Origin: a bacterium
GTDB taxonomy: Bacteria > Orphanbacterota > Orphanbacteria > Orphanbacterales > Orphanbacteraceae
Reading direction: 5' to 3'
DNA length: 64,000 nucleotides
Assembly (NCBI GenBank): GCA_025782575.1
Contig: JALGYY010000035.1
Coordinates: 528,670-592,669, forward strand
The notes beneath the pieces are model-generated. The model saw only the letters and a list, made by a program, of their open reading frames with translations, made no database searches and was not told where the DNA came from. Both the position numbers and the translations under genes were made by a program. Positions 52,563-60,861 of the stretch are shown here, piece after piece. Position 1 is the stretch's first letter. Every line of letters starts with the position of its first letter.

Positions 52563-54034
52563 TTGAAACTCGCGGCTGATTCCGCTACGAACGAGAACGG
52601 TTTCGCCAATGAAAACCGGACTTTTCGTCCCCTCAAGGTGTAGTTCAAACCTACTGTGTCGAGAATTTTTCGCTTCTGAACTTTTGTCCCCGCTGCGAAA
52701 ACTCGACCCGCCCTAACCGCAAACTCAATCGTCTTTTTCGTGAGCGCGTCGACTTCCTCCGAGCTCCTCGGACCGGCACCGATCTTCTCCTCCATTGCGC
52801 GACGACGGTCTTCCAGCGCTCGTTTCCTGCCGATGTAGACGTCGTCATCAACGAGTTCGCGAAGTCGCAGGGAAAGGAGGTTATCCACCTCCTGGTTTAC
52901 CTTCTCCAGAGATCTTTGCATTGACTGACGGACTTCTTCCCGTCTCGCCTTTTCGCGAGTCGATTCCTTTTCTAGCTGGCGCTTGATCCAATCATAGACT
53001 TTCTCTGGGATTCCAATTCGGGAGAGTTCCCCTTGCATCTGCCTCTCCAGATCGGGCCCAGAAATCGCCGGTTCCCGGCAAACGACATTTGCCTTTTGTC
53101 TCGAACACCGGTAGTAAACATATTTCAACCCGCTCGGCTTCGTATGTACTTCAGCGGTTATCGAGCCCCCGCAGAGTCCACACACGATGAGACCCGTGAA
53201 GGGGAAGCTGTGCTTCTTCGGTCGTGGGCGTCCTGGGCGCCCAAGAATATCCTGAACACGGTCAAATTCCTCCCGGGTAACCATCGGCGGATGCAAACCG
53301 GAAAATGTTTCTCCGGACCGGAGCTGTATGACTCCCATGTAGAAAGGGTTGGCGAACATACGGTATATCATTGACCGAGAGAGAGCTTTCCCTCCTTGGC
53401 GCTTGGACTTCCGAGTACGAAAACCCCATTCCTCATCGGCGATCTGCAGGATCTCCTTCGGCCTCATGGTGCCGGAGAGAAGAAGCTCCCACATCCGCCG
53501 AACATGGTCAAAGCGGTCAGGGTCCTTCTCGATGGTCTTCTCTAAGCGATTGTTGAGATACCCAAGGGGAGCAACTCCACTGAGCCAACCCTGCTTGAGT
53601 TTCGCGCGGATCCCCCTCCGAACGTTCTGCCGGAGGTCGTCGATAAACTTTGTCGCGATCCCGAGTTCAAAGTTCCCCATGAAACGGTCGTTTCCATCTC
53701 GGGTGTAGGTCCGGTCGCTTGTAACGATTTCATCCAACTTACCATCGGCCAGAGCTTGGAGGATGGATCCAGTATCCATATGGTTTCTGGAAAGGCGATC
53801 CATTTTCCAACAGAAGACGCCGCGAATCTCGCCCTTTTTGATGCGTCGCATGAGCTGGTCGAAGACTGGTCGGCCGGGGGCCTTGGCCGATTTCGCTTCC
53901 GAGAGAACCTCCGCAATGCGAATTCCTCTCCTCTCGGCAATACTTCGGAGTTCGTCGATTTGGGAATCGACCGAGAGTATCTGTCGGTCTTCCGATTCAG
54001 TGGATTTTCTGGCGTAGATGATGTGTGAAGGCAT
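52388..54034 (-). CDS. Large serine recombinase 2
   Basis: 548 residues: catalytic Ser11 in YARKSTESE, FCWKMDRLSRNHMDTG, recombinase domain (GVAPLGYLNNRLE...), zinc ribbon (CGLCGG ... CSRQKANVVC) and C-terminal coiled coil; about 40% identical by eye to recombinase 1. The last 58 residues are encoded by the right 180-bp repeat. Upstream by 39 nt on the same strand is the 88-residue associated protein. It probably mobilised the older element carrying the 54-59 kb module and perhaps the LexA-1 operon (inference). Confidence 0.93.
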   Translation of the reverse strand: MPSHIIYARKSTESEDRQILSVDSQIDELRSIAERRGIRIAEVLSEAKSAKAPGRPVFDQLMRRIKKGEIRGVFCWKMDRLSRNHMDTGSILQALADGKLDEIVTSDRTYTRDGNDRFMGNFELGIATKFIDDLRQNVRRGIRAKLKQGWLSGVAPLGYLNNRLEKTIEKDPDRFDHVRRMWELLLSGTMRPKEILQIADEEWGFRTRKSKRQGGKALSRSMIYRMFANPFYMGVIQLRSGETFSGLHPPMVTREEFDRVQDILGRPGRPRPKKHSFPFTGLIVCGLCGGSITAEVHTKPSGLKYVYYRCSRQKANVVCREPAISGPDLERQMQGELSRIGIPEKVYDWIKRQLEKESTREKARREEVRQSMQRSLEKVNQEVDNLLSLRLRELVDDDVYIGRKRALEDRRRAMEEKIGAGPRSSEEVDALTKKTIEFAVRAGRVFAAGTKVQKRKILDTVGLNYTLRGRKVRFSLAKPFSFVAESAASFNWYTTVDDVRTWIANTSEYFVIPDLDELTVDTSVPSNTIDDDLGRVPESRTSGKRGKA

Positions 54035-54073
54035 AGATGTTTGTGATTGGGTAGCTTACCGAAAACGGGCGAA

Positions 54074-54340
54074 TCAGGGCAAGTTGGACAACGTTCGAAC
54101 CCCGGAATCCGGCCCATTTCGCTCCGGATCCTCGGGAATGGGGCCGGCGAGCATCCGGAAAAGTCCGACGAGGTCTGTCGCGCGGTCCCATGCCTCCCGG
54201 TTCGTGAGTTCCACGTCGCATTCCTCCCGCATTAGGGCCTTAAACTCTTCGATATCCTCCTGTGTGAACAGGAAGCCTACCTCCGGCTTTTCGCCATCCT
54301 GGGCGTCTGAATCGTGCCGTTCTCGTACTTGTTTGCTCAC
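54074..54340 (-). CDS. Small recombinase-associated protein
   Basis: 88 residues; the core (FTQEDIEEFKALMREECDVELTNREAWDRATDLVGLFRMLAGPIPEDPERN) matches the 106-residue protein at 45179. It is directly upstream of recombinase 2 on the same strand. Function unknown; possible recombination accessory factor. Confidence 0.72.
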   Translation of the reverse strand: MSKQVRERHDSDAQDGEKPEVGFLFTQEDIEEFKALMREECDVELTNREAWDRATDLVGLFRMLAGPIPEDPERNGPDSGVRTLSNLP

Positions 54341-54497
54341 GTCCTAATATTACTAACTTCATGATTTTCAGTGGATCGGGGTTTTCGTTGCGCTGGCAGG
54401 ACTCGATCGCGAATCAAAGACTTATCCACAGTCTGTCTTGGAGAACCTACCTCCCACCAGGGCGTCATGGATCGCGGGGCAAGGTATTGTGAACCTC

Positions 54498-54773
54498 ATG
54501 AACATGCAAGTAACGCCGCGTGTCGGAGGGAAACTTGGTCGTTACCCGAACACGATCCGCAGGTACAGAATTCAGTCGGGCCTGTCGCAGCGAAAACTCG
54601 CGGCACTCACAGGCCACAGCCGGAGCACGATCTCTGCCTGGGAACGCGGACATGTGCTGCCATCCCTGGCGAACGCTCTCCAGCTCGCGAAGACGCTCGG
54701 GGCGCTCATCGAGACGCTCTACCACGAGCTCTACTCCACGGAGAGGCCTTCGAAACCTCAAACCACAGCGTGA
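54498..54773 (+). CDS. XRE-family HTH regulator
   Basis: About 91 residues with a classical Cro/CI helix-turn-helix: NTIRRYRIQSGLSQRKLAALTGHSRSTISAWERGHVLPSLANALQLAKTLG. Start chosen at the ATG at 54498 or 54504; the longer frame from 54438 lacks support. It diverges from recombinase 2 and its stop overlaps the next gene (TGATG), so it heads the recombination-module operon and probably regulates it. Confidence 0.82.
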   Translation: MNMQVTPRVGGKLGRYPNTIRRYRIQSGLSQRKLAALTGHSRSTISAWERGHVLPSLANALQLAKTLGALIETLYHELYSTERPSKPQTTA

Positions 54774-55375
54774 TGACGAAATCCGCGATTTTCGAACTCC
54801 TCCGTCCCGCCCTCGATGTGACGGATGCGCCGACAAAGCTCGGTCGTTCCCTCTGGCTCTATGCTCTCCTGATCACAGTCGCTAGTAATGAAGGCCGCGT
54901 GATCCGGACATCCGCTCGCCTGGCGAGTGACCTCTCTGTAGAGGAGAATACGATTCAAGACTGGCTGAAACGACTGGAGAAGCACAGCCTCATCCAGATC
55001 CAGTCGCCTCCCCCCTACCTTGTCACGAGACTGCGATTCTGGCCTAGTAGGGACCAGAATCGCAGCCCCAATCCCCCAAAAACAGCGGCGAAGCAAGCTA
55101 AGCATAAATATGTACCTGTCGGCAGCAGCAAGCTAGCTTCAAGCAAGGCAGGAGAGGTTGGGGGTTCGGGGGAAGGAGAGGATCTCGATCGAGCTGTCGC
55201 TTCGGAACTCGGCGTCAGCCGTGAAGAAATCGAACAATGGATCGCGGACTATCCCGAGACCATTGTCCAGAGAGCCCTCACCCGTGTCCGGAACACGCCG
55301 GAGAGTCAGATACGAAAATCAAAAGAAGCCCTCTTCCGGTTTCTCCTTACTCGCCTCACGAATGAACCCGAATGA
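54773..55375 (+). CDS. HTH protein, mobile-element module (copy 1 of a paralogous pair)
   Basis: 200 residues. N-terminal winged-helix region (GRSLWLYALLITVASNEGRVIRTSARLASDLSVEENTIQDWLKRLEKHSLIQI), a Lys/Ser-rich linker, and a C-terminal helical tail (EEIEQWIADYPETIVQRALTRV...IRKSKEALFRFLLTRL). Same layout as the next gene. Resembles replication-initiator or primase-associated HTH proteins of plasmids, but I cannot name a family. Starts on the overlapping ATG of the XRE gene stop. Confidence 0.65.
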   Translation: MTKSAIFELLRPALDVTDAPTKLGRSLWLYALLITVASNEGRVIRTSARLASDLSVEENTIQDWLKRLEKHSLIQIQSPPPYLVTRLRFWPSRDQNRSPNPPKTAAKQAKHKYVPVGSSKLASSKAGEVGGSGEGEDLDRAVASELGVSREEIEQWIADYPETIVQRALTRVRNTPESQIRKSKEALFRFLLTRLTNEPE

Positions 55376-55899
55376 CCCACCACAACCCCATTACTATTTC
55401 AATCTCGCAACGAATTCTTGAACATCCCGAAGCTATTCACCTCCGCCGGATGCGAGCAGCGATCTGGCTCTACCTCGTCCTGCTCGGCCGCATCGGGAGC
55501 GAGAGCGATGAGATTGAGATCGACCCCGCTGAAACCGCCCTTGCGATGGGCGTTCACGAGGGAACCATCCGGAGCTGGATCGGGCACCTTCGGAAATGGC
55601 GGTACGTGGATGCAAGGCGAACGAATGGCTCAGTCCTCGTCCGAGTGAGGCGCGCCGCTGCTACCACCGCGAGCGAGCCCCCTAAGAAGCCCAAACGGGT
55701 GTTCGCCGTAGAGAATCTCGCAAAATCACTCGGCGAGACCGATGACCGGGAAGCCCTTGAGCAGGTCTTGGAGGCTCACCCGGACGATGTCATCCGACAA
55801 GCACTTGCAAGAACCCTCGCGGTCCCGGAAGAGAAAATCCGGAAGTCTCGAACAGCCCTTTTTCTTTACCTCCTCAAACAACATGAAGAAGACAAATAA
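55372..55899 (+). CDS. HTH protein, mobile-element module (copy 2 of the pair)
   Basis: 175 residues with the same plan as its neighbour: winged helix (RMRAAIWLYLVLLGRIGSESDEIEI...VHEGTIRSWIGHLRKWRYVDAR), linker and C-terminal tail ending EEKIRKSRTALFLYLLKQ. Overlaps the previous gene by 4 nt and the RuvC-like gene by 17 nt. The duplication inside one operon suggests a heteromeric DNA-binding unit (inference). Confidence 0.65.
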   Translation: MTHHNPITISISQRILEHPEAIHLRRMRAAIWLYLVLLGRIGSESDEIEIDPAETALAMGVHEGTIRSWIGHLRKWRYVDARRTNGSVLVRVRRAAATTASEPPKKPKRVFAVENLAKSLGETDDREALEQVLEAHPDDVIRQALARTLAVPEEKIRKSRTALFLYLLKQHEEDK

Positions 55900-56377
55900 C
55901 ACGATCCTCGCCATCGATCCCGGGCTCCGGGAATTCGGTTTTGCCGTCCTCTCCGGAAAAAACCTCATCGATGCCGGAGCCCGGTCGCTCAAACTTGTCC
56001 CTCGGGAGAAGCGGGAAGCCTCCCTCCGCGCGCTCGTAGGTTCATGGATAGAGATACACAAGCCAAGCGTCATCGTTCTGGAAGCAACTCACTCCCACCC
56101 TATTCCCTGGCTCCATGATGTCCATCGCATGACGAGGAGAATCGAACGAATGGCTCGGTATCGGAATCTGTCCGTCGCCCGCTACGCTCCGCAGGCCGTT
56201 CGAAAAGACCTCCTCGGAAACGGCTGGGCAACGAAAAAGGAAGCCGCGGCGGCCATAGTGAGCAGATACCCCCGCCTCCGCGTTTATTTGACCCAGGACC
56301 AAAAGTGGAAGGAGCGGCTCTGGCTCAACATGTTTGACGCAATCGCTCTTGCTCTCCACCACCAAAGGACGCGCTAA
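55883..56377 (+). CDS. RuvC-like RNase H-fold nuclease 1
   Basis: 164 residues starting at the ATG at 55883: AIDPGLREFGFAVL (first Asp), VIVLEATHSHP (Glu), KKEAAAAIV and NMFDAIALALHH (terminal Asp), the arrangement of RuvC-type Holliday-junction resolvases. Probably resolves recombination intermediates of the element. Followed after 144 nt by a second, divergent copy. Confidence 0.82.
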   Translation: MKKTNNTILAIDPGLREFGFAVLSGKNLIDAGARSLKLVPREKREASLRALVGSWIEIHKPSVIVLEATHSHPIPWLHDVHRMTRRIERMARYRNLSVARYAPQAVRKDLLGNGWATKKEAAAAIVSRYPRLRVYLTQDQKWKERLWLNMFDAIALALHHQRTR

Positions 56378-56521
56378 CCGCCCTCCCAGACCGCCTCGTG
56401 CGGCTATGAGCGTATCCACTTGCGGAGCGCCGCTACCATGTTTCGTCGCTTCAGCGAGCAAGATACTGAGGCCATGCGTAGTCATTGGGAGGGCACCTCA
56501 ATTCGTAACCCCACAAACTTC

Positions 56522-57064
56522 ATGAAAAACACTGTTCTTGGAATCGACCCCGGAACCCGAGATATGGGAATCGCCGTTCTCGCTGGCGACGAACTCGTCG
56601 CCTACGGCGTCCACACCCTCCGCAATGGACATCGCCCCTACGACGTGATCGGGCAAGCGAGGAAGATCGTCCTCATGTACGTAGCCAAGTACAACCCCAG
56701 CGTCGTATCGCTCGAAAAACCGCTCCGGATGAGCCACAAACGCGCTGCCCTCCTAACCACAATTGTCGAGGAGCTCTCGGCTCGGACCCGTGATCTGCAA
56801 CTTGAGGTCGTCCAGCTGCAACCCAGCGAGATCCGTCAGGAGCTCCTCGGCAACCCCCGTGCGAACAAACTCCAGGTGGCCGAAACGATTGTAGAAAACG
56901 GCTTCGAGGAGTTGCGGGAAAAGCTGCCCCAGAAGCCCAAGCGCTCCGCCCTGGGGTACCGGCCGAAGGAGATGTACTGGTTTCATATGTTTGATGCGTT
57001 AGCAGCAGCGCTGGCGACCCAGGGTGCAGCTCTTCGAACGAAGAGTAGCGCGAGTCACACCTAA
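56522..57064 (+). CDS. RuvC-like RNase H-fold nuclease 2
   Basis: 180 residues from the ATG at 56522: LGIDPGTRDMGIAVL, VVSLEKPLRMSH, ANKLQVAETIV and HMFDALAAALA give the Asp/Glu/Asp set. It is a clear paralogue of the preceding gene. Tandem RuvC copies with distinct sequence suggest division of labour or substrate choice rather than a recent duplication. Confidence 0.82.
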   Translation: MKNTVLGIDPGTRDMGIAVLAGDELVAYGVHTLRNGHRPYDVIGQARKIVLMYVAKYNPSVVSLEKPLRMSHKRAALLTTIVEELSARTRDLQLEVVQLQPSEIRQELLGNPRANKLQVAETIVENGFEELREKLPQKPKRSALGYRPKEMYWFHMFDALAAALATQGAALRTKSSASHT

Positions 57065-57168
57065 GCCCCCCGACACAGTTCCATCCATCCCGTCTACGCT
57101 TTCAATTGAGCCCACAATCAGGGCTCCCTCCGTTCCTTTCACAACAAAACACGAGAAGGAGAATTCTC

Positions 57169-57843
57169 ATGAATCAGCAGATTCACTCGAATCCCGATGT
57201 TCCGATCGCCGAAAATGTGGAGACGATCACGAGAGACACCGGCTTCTACGCAGAGATTCTAACGAGAGCACACCAAGATGGTCTCTGCGAAGTGCAGACG
57301 ACGTTGAGTCAGATTCCGACGGAAGGGAACGAGCGGACAGCCATCGTGAAAGCGGAAGTCCGAACGAGCAAAGGTCTCTTCCATGCATACGGCGATGCTT
57401 CCCCGGAAAGCGTAGATACCGATTACCTGCCCCATCTCATTCGCGTAGCAGAGACCCGAGCGAAGGCTCGAGCACTCCGAGATGCGGTGAATATGGGAGC
57501 CGCGACCTTTGAGGGGTCGAATGGTGAATCGTCGACCATGAAAACAGGAGCAGCGGAAGCTGAGCCCCCCTCGGTATCGGCCAACGACACCCCTCCCCTT
57601 CCTGAAACAGCCGGCAGAACGGAAACCGGTCCAGCGCCAGAGGGATTCATCTCCCTCTCCGAAGCCCAGCGTCGATATCTGTATCGTTTGGTTGCGGCCC
57701 ACGGTTTCAAAGGAGAAGCCGCTGACGCAAGAATTCTGGAACTTTTCGGGGCATCAGCGTTTTCCGAGATTTCCAAATCTGCCGCAAGAGAGAAGATCGA
57801 TCGTCTGCTCCGAGAAGAAAGTAACCCCGCACCGACAGTGTAG
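57169..57843 (+). CDS. Recombination-associated protein, possibly Rad52-like annealing factor
   Basis: 224 residues; AGAAGGAGA lies 6 nt before the ATG. The conserved part FHAYGDASPESVDTDYLPHLIRVAETRAKARALRDAVNMG is found in many phage and plasmid proteins suspected to share the Rad52-type single-strand annealing fold. An acidic Pro-rich linker and a small C-terminal helical domain (LSEAQRRYLYRLVAAHGF) follow. Context of RuvC- and RadC-like genes supports a recombination role. Family assignment is from memory of the motif and is tentative. Confidence 0.6.
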   Translation: MNQQIHSNPDVPIAENVETITRDTGFYAEILTRAHQDGLCEVQTTLSQIPTEGNERTAIVKAEVRTSKGLFHAYGDASPESVDTDYLPHLIRVAETRAKARALRDAVNMGAATFEGSNGESSTMKTGAAEAEPPSVSANDTPPLPETAGRTETGPAPEGFISLSEAQRRYLYRLVAAHGFKGEAADARILELFGASAFSEISKSAAREKIDRLLREESNPAPTV

Positions 57844-57966
57844 TCGAACCCCGCAAACATCTCGCCTAGCTGCTGCACTGTCGCTCCCGCCAGGCGGGCT
57901 AGAGCCTGCCCATCGAGGGCCTGTCTCCCCCGAATCGGGAACGCCTCTCGATCGCTCCGACAATCG

Positions 57967-58003
57967 TATGGAGCTTCCGGCGAACCTTGCTGGAAGCTCC
58001 ATA
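57967..58003 (+). terminator. Long hairpin between the Rad52-like and RadC genes
   Basis: TATGGAGCTTCC and GGAAGCTCCATA form a perfect 12-bp stem with a 13-nt loop, ending in CTCTTCTT. A shorter hairpin CCCGCC-A-GGCGGG lies at 57886-57898. It probably ends or attenuates the upstream transcript and precedes a strong RBS for RadC. Confidence 0.5.
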
Positions 58004-58035
58004 CTCTTCTTCACCATCATTAAGGAGGTTATCTC

Positions 58036-58443
58036 ATGCCACTCGAGTGGAAACCTCGGGGCGATGTACTTCTTCGCGATCCGGCCGCCGTGTACGAAGT
58101 CATGCGAAAAAGGCGCCTTCCTCGGGACCGCGAAGTTTTCAGCGCGCTCCTGCTGGATGCTAAGAACCGCCTCGTTCGCGCCGTGACGGTGAGCGTCGGG
58201 ACTCTGACCGCTTCGCTCGTTCATCCACGGGAAGTCTTCAAAGCTGCAATCCGTCACTCCGCAGCCTCGATCATCCTCGTGCACAACCATCCGTCAGGTG
58301 ACCCGACGCCCTCCCGAGAGGACATCGAGGTCACGGAGAGGCTGGTCGAAGTCGGGAAGGTGCTCGGCATCGAACTCCTTGACCATGTGATCCTGGGTTC
58401 GAATGGGCGCTTCGAGAGCCTCCGTGAGACGGGGTACTTCTGA
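58036..58443 (+). CDS. RadC-like JAB/MPN domain protein
   Basis: 135 residues, only the JAB domain of Rad[50 protein letters not shown], with the zinc-binding HxH-(P)SGD signature. The N-terminal helix-hairpin-helix domain of chromosomal RadC is missing, as in most mobile-element versions. AAGGAGG is close upstream. Frequently linked to DUF932 genes on plasmids and integrative elements, as here. Confidence 0.88.
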   Translation: MPLEWKPRGDVLLRDPAAVYEVMRKRRLPRDREVFSALLLDAKNRLVRAVTVSVGTLTASLVHPREVFKAAIRHSAASIILVHNHPSGDPTPSREDIEVTERLVEVGKVLGIELLDHVILGSNGRFESLRETGYF

Positions 58444-58521
58444 TCGCCAAACCGCTACTTCAAGAATCTCGCTTCCTGGACGATCTGGGAAGTCTGTACT
58501 CAAAACGAAGGAGAATCTGCA

Positions 58522-59250
58522 ATGTCTGAACAACTTGTTCTGCACAGGGGAGGATGGGAAGCCTCAAAGGCGGATCTCGCCAGCGTTCCCGTCCCGGAAG
58601 AAACCGATTCCTACGTTCCTGTTCCCTACGCTCGGTTCATCGAGGAACTCGAGCTCCACATTCCTCGTTTCGGATTCTCGATCTCTGCCGAGCGCTTTGG
58701 CCTGAATCGAAGCGGATCCCAGATGTTCGGTGTCTTCACCTGCACCAATGGCAATAATCACCAGGGCTACGCCCTCGCGATCGGCCTCCGGAACTCGTAC
58801 GACCGATCGCTCTCAGTTGGGCTCGTGGCGGGCAGTCAGGTCTTCTGCTGTGATAATCTCGCCTTTTCGGGCGAGGCATCGATGCACCGAAAACACACGG
58901 CCAATGTCTTCAGGGACCTGCCTGACCTCATCTACCGGATGCTGTCCCAGGTCTCAACGATTCAGAGTCGCATCCACAAGGAGATCGCGGCGATGAAAGC
59001 GATGGAGGTTTCGGCACAATTCGCGGACCACCTGATGGTGGAAGCCGTGCGGGGGAATATCGTCCCAGCTTCTCGGCTGCCGAAGGTCATTCACGCATGG
59101 GAGAAGCCGCAATTCTCGGAGTTCGACCCGCGAACCGCGTGGTCGCTCTACAACGCGTTTACGGAGGTGCAGAAATCGCGGAGTCCACGAGTCCAGGTAG
59201 AGGGTAGCCTCCGCCTGACCGAGCTCTTTCGATCGTCCCTAAACCTCTGA
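58522..59250 (+). CDS. DUF932 family protein
   Basis: 242 residues with the DUF932 layout: VPVPYARFIEELELHIPRFGFSISAERFGLNRSGSQMFGVF, the NSYDRSLSVGLVAGSQVFCCDNLAFSGE block and a helical C-terminus. Phage/plasmid-like proteins of unknown activity, usually near RadC and recombination genes. AAGGAGA is 7-8 nt before the ATG. Last gene of the module, closed by a strong terminator. Confidence 0.85.
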   Translation: MSEQLVLHRGGWEASKADLASVPVPEETDSYVPVPYARFIEELELHIPRFGFSISAERFGLNRSGSQMFGVFTCTNGNNHQGYALAIGLRNSYDRSLSVGLVAGSQVFCCDNLAFSGEASMHRKHTANVFRDLPDLIYRMLSQVSTIQSRIHKEIAAMKAMEVSAQFADHLMVEAVRGNIVPASRLPKVIHAWEKPQFSEFDPRTAWSLYNAFTEVQKSRSPRVQVEGSLRLTELFRSSLNL

Positions 59251-59257
59251 CCTCTTT

Positions 59258-59284
59258 ATGGCCATCGCCACCGGCGATGGCCAT
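59258..59284 (+). terminator. Rho-independent terminator after the DUF932 gene
   Basis: ATGGCCATCGCC, 3-nt loop, GGCGATGGCCAT (12-bp perfect stem) followed by TTTC, 7 nt after the stop. Closes the 54.5-59.3 kb operon. Confidence 0.85.
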
Positions 59285-59618
59285 TTTCATCTCCATATCG
59301 GGTTTATCCGCAACCTTCGAGTCGGTTCTCACCGAGATAGCCTAGCCTTGAAACATCCAGCCAAGCGGATCTCATAGTAAGTCTCGCGAATTGCTTATTC
59401 TGATTATGAGGGATTGCTCTCGATACGCCTGCCCCTTTTGATTAAAGGGTGTAGCGGAACTAATGAAATTCTACCCGAACAGTCTTCTCGATTTCAAATC
59501 CAGAGAGATCGAAACGTCTTCGCAGATAACATCCTTAGCGCGGACCGGCTGAAAACCAGGGCTATGACGAACGACTTTGTCGGTTGAAAGCTCATGTAAA
59601 GCTTCCCACCATTCACCT
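59285..59618. other. Intergenic region with a hairpin repeat (59431-59480)
   Basis: No gene seen. Positions 59431-59480 (starting GCCCCTTTTGATTAAAGGG) recur imperfectly at 62577-62630, in the same orientation; see that entry. Confidence 0.45.
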
Positions 59619-60848
59619 TTACCCCTCCTTGATGAACGGCAAAAAATACTCCTTCCAATCGTCCCCCGGATAGATATCTATCAACTCGATGCCGCTCGCC
59701 TCTGCCAATTCAATTTTAATTGCTGCCTTTGCAGCATAGTCGGGATTCCCCATCAATCCGAAGTACTCGACGAAGATTCGCTTTGATGTCCCAAATATCT
59801 CCCAATCCGTCCTCATCTTGCTACCTGGATATCCGACCTCTTTGTCGTGCGGCACTCTATTCGCAAACAGATAATCGTCGATCTCTTTCTCTACAAGGGA
59901 CAGACAGAGATGTCCGTCCCTCGCCAAGACCATAGTCCCGATAGTCATTCTACGACTGCCCTCCGGAAGTATGCCGGATTGCACCAACGCAGAGAAGAAA
60001 CCTCCAAACTCGGCTGCATAACCGTGGGGAGTTCTCAATTTCCTAAAGATGTTCAACAGTTCCATCAGCGAATCGTGATCCCTATATAGGTAGACGAACC
60101 TATCGAAATCCTGAGTAGGTATTTCGCCCGTGAATTTGAACAGATCGTAGAGTCGCGCCAATCTAGTTCGCGGCGCCCCCCGCTTATAGTCCCTAAATAC
60201 GGACCCGAAACACTTTGGACAAATGCTTACAAAGAGATTCGGGTAAAGACAGTCCACGTATTTGGATCCGTATGATTCGTAGCTAAATATGTGCTTCTCT
60301 AAAGAATAGACTTTCTGGCAAAATTCGCATTCCCTTTTCCTGCTGATGCGACTCATTAAGCCGCGTACCTTCTTGGCAATCTCTTCGTCCCAAAATTCGC
60401 CATAACGACTAACTACATAATTGCACGTTCTACAGCGTGATGGCGGTACGCCCAAGGACCTAAGAATGTCGGGGTGAGTCTCTGTCAACCGATGTGATTT
60501 CGAACAATACGGGCACTCATACGATTTCTTGAGAGCCATATTATGAGACTCTACCCAGAGTCTTCTCGTTTCCTCGATTTCGAAGGCCCGATTGGCCAAA
60601 TAGTATTCGTAATATCTGACCTCCTTCTTGAATGAAGTCCCCAAGCGCTTGTCTATTTCTCGCATTATTCGATCGTGATATAGACTGAAGAACGTACCGT
60701 ATTTCTTGACGTAGTTTATAAGAATGGCATCGCAGCCAACATCCCAACGTTTGTCAATTACGTCTCTTCCTGGCGCATAATTATCTTCATTCGAAATTCG
60801 GTACCAGCCTCGATCGATTCCACCAAATTCCGGGCCATAATAACTCAT
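59619..60848 (-). CDS. Zinc-finger protein with C-terminal PD-(D/E)xK (Vsr-like) nuclease domain
   Basis: 409 residues. Cys pairs CPYC, CRTC, CEFC and CPKC between about 110 and 215 suggest zinc ribbons. The last 90 residues (EKEIDDYLFANRVPHDKEVGYPG, KMRTDWEIFGTSKRIFVEYFGLMGNPDYAAKAAIKIELAE) have the Asp...Glu-x-x-Lys-type spacing of Vsr/PDDEXK endonucleases. AAGGAG is 9 nt before the ATG. Lower GC than neighbours. It begins 43 nt after an attC site, as a cassette gene would. A DNA-recognising nuclease, substrate unknown. Confidence 0.72.
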   Translation of the reverse strand: MSYYGPEFGGIDRGWYRISNEDNYAPGRDVIDKRWDVGCDAILINYVKKYGTFFSLYHDRIMREIDKRLGTSFKKEVRYYEYYLANRAFEIEETRRLWVESHNMALKKSYECPYCSKSHRLTETHPDILRSLGVPPSRCRTCNYVVSRYGEFWDEEIAKKVRGLMSRISRKRECEFCQKVYSLEKHIFSYESYGSKYVDCLYPNLFVSICPKCFGSVFRDYKRGAPRTRLARLYDLFKFTGEIPTQDFDRFVYLYRDHDSLMELLNIFRKLRTPHGYAAEFGGFFSALVQSGILPEGSRRMTIGTMVLARDGHLCLSLVEKEIDDYLFANRVPHDKEVGYPGSKMRTDWEIFGTSKRIFVEYFGLMGNPDYAAKAAIKIELAEASGIELIDIYPGDDWKEYFLPFIKEG

Positions 60849-60861
60849 TCCCGAAATCTCC

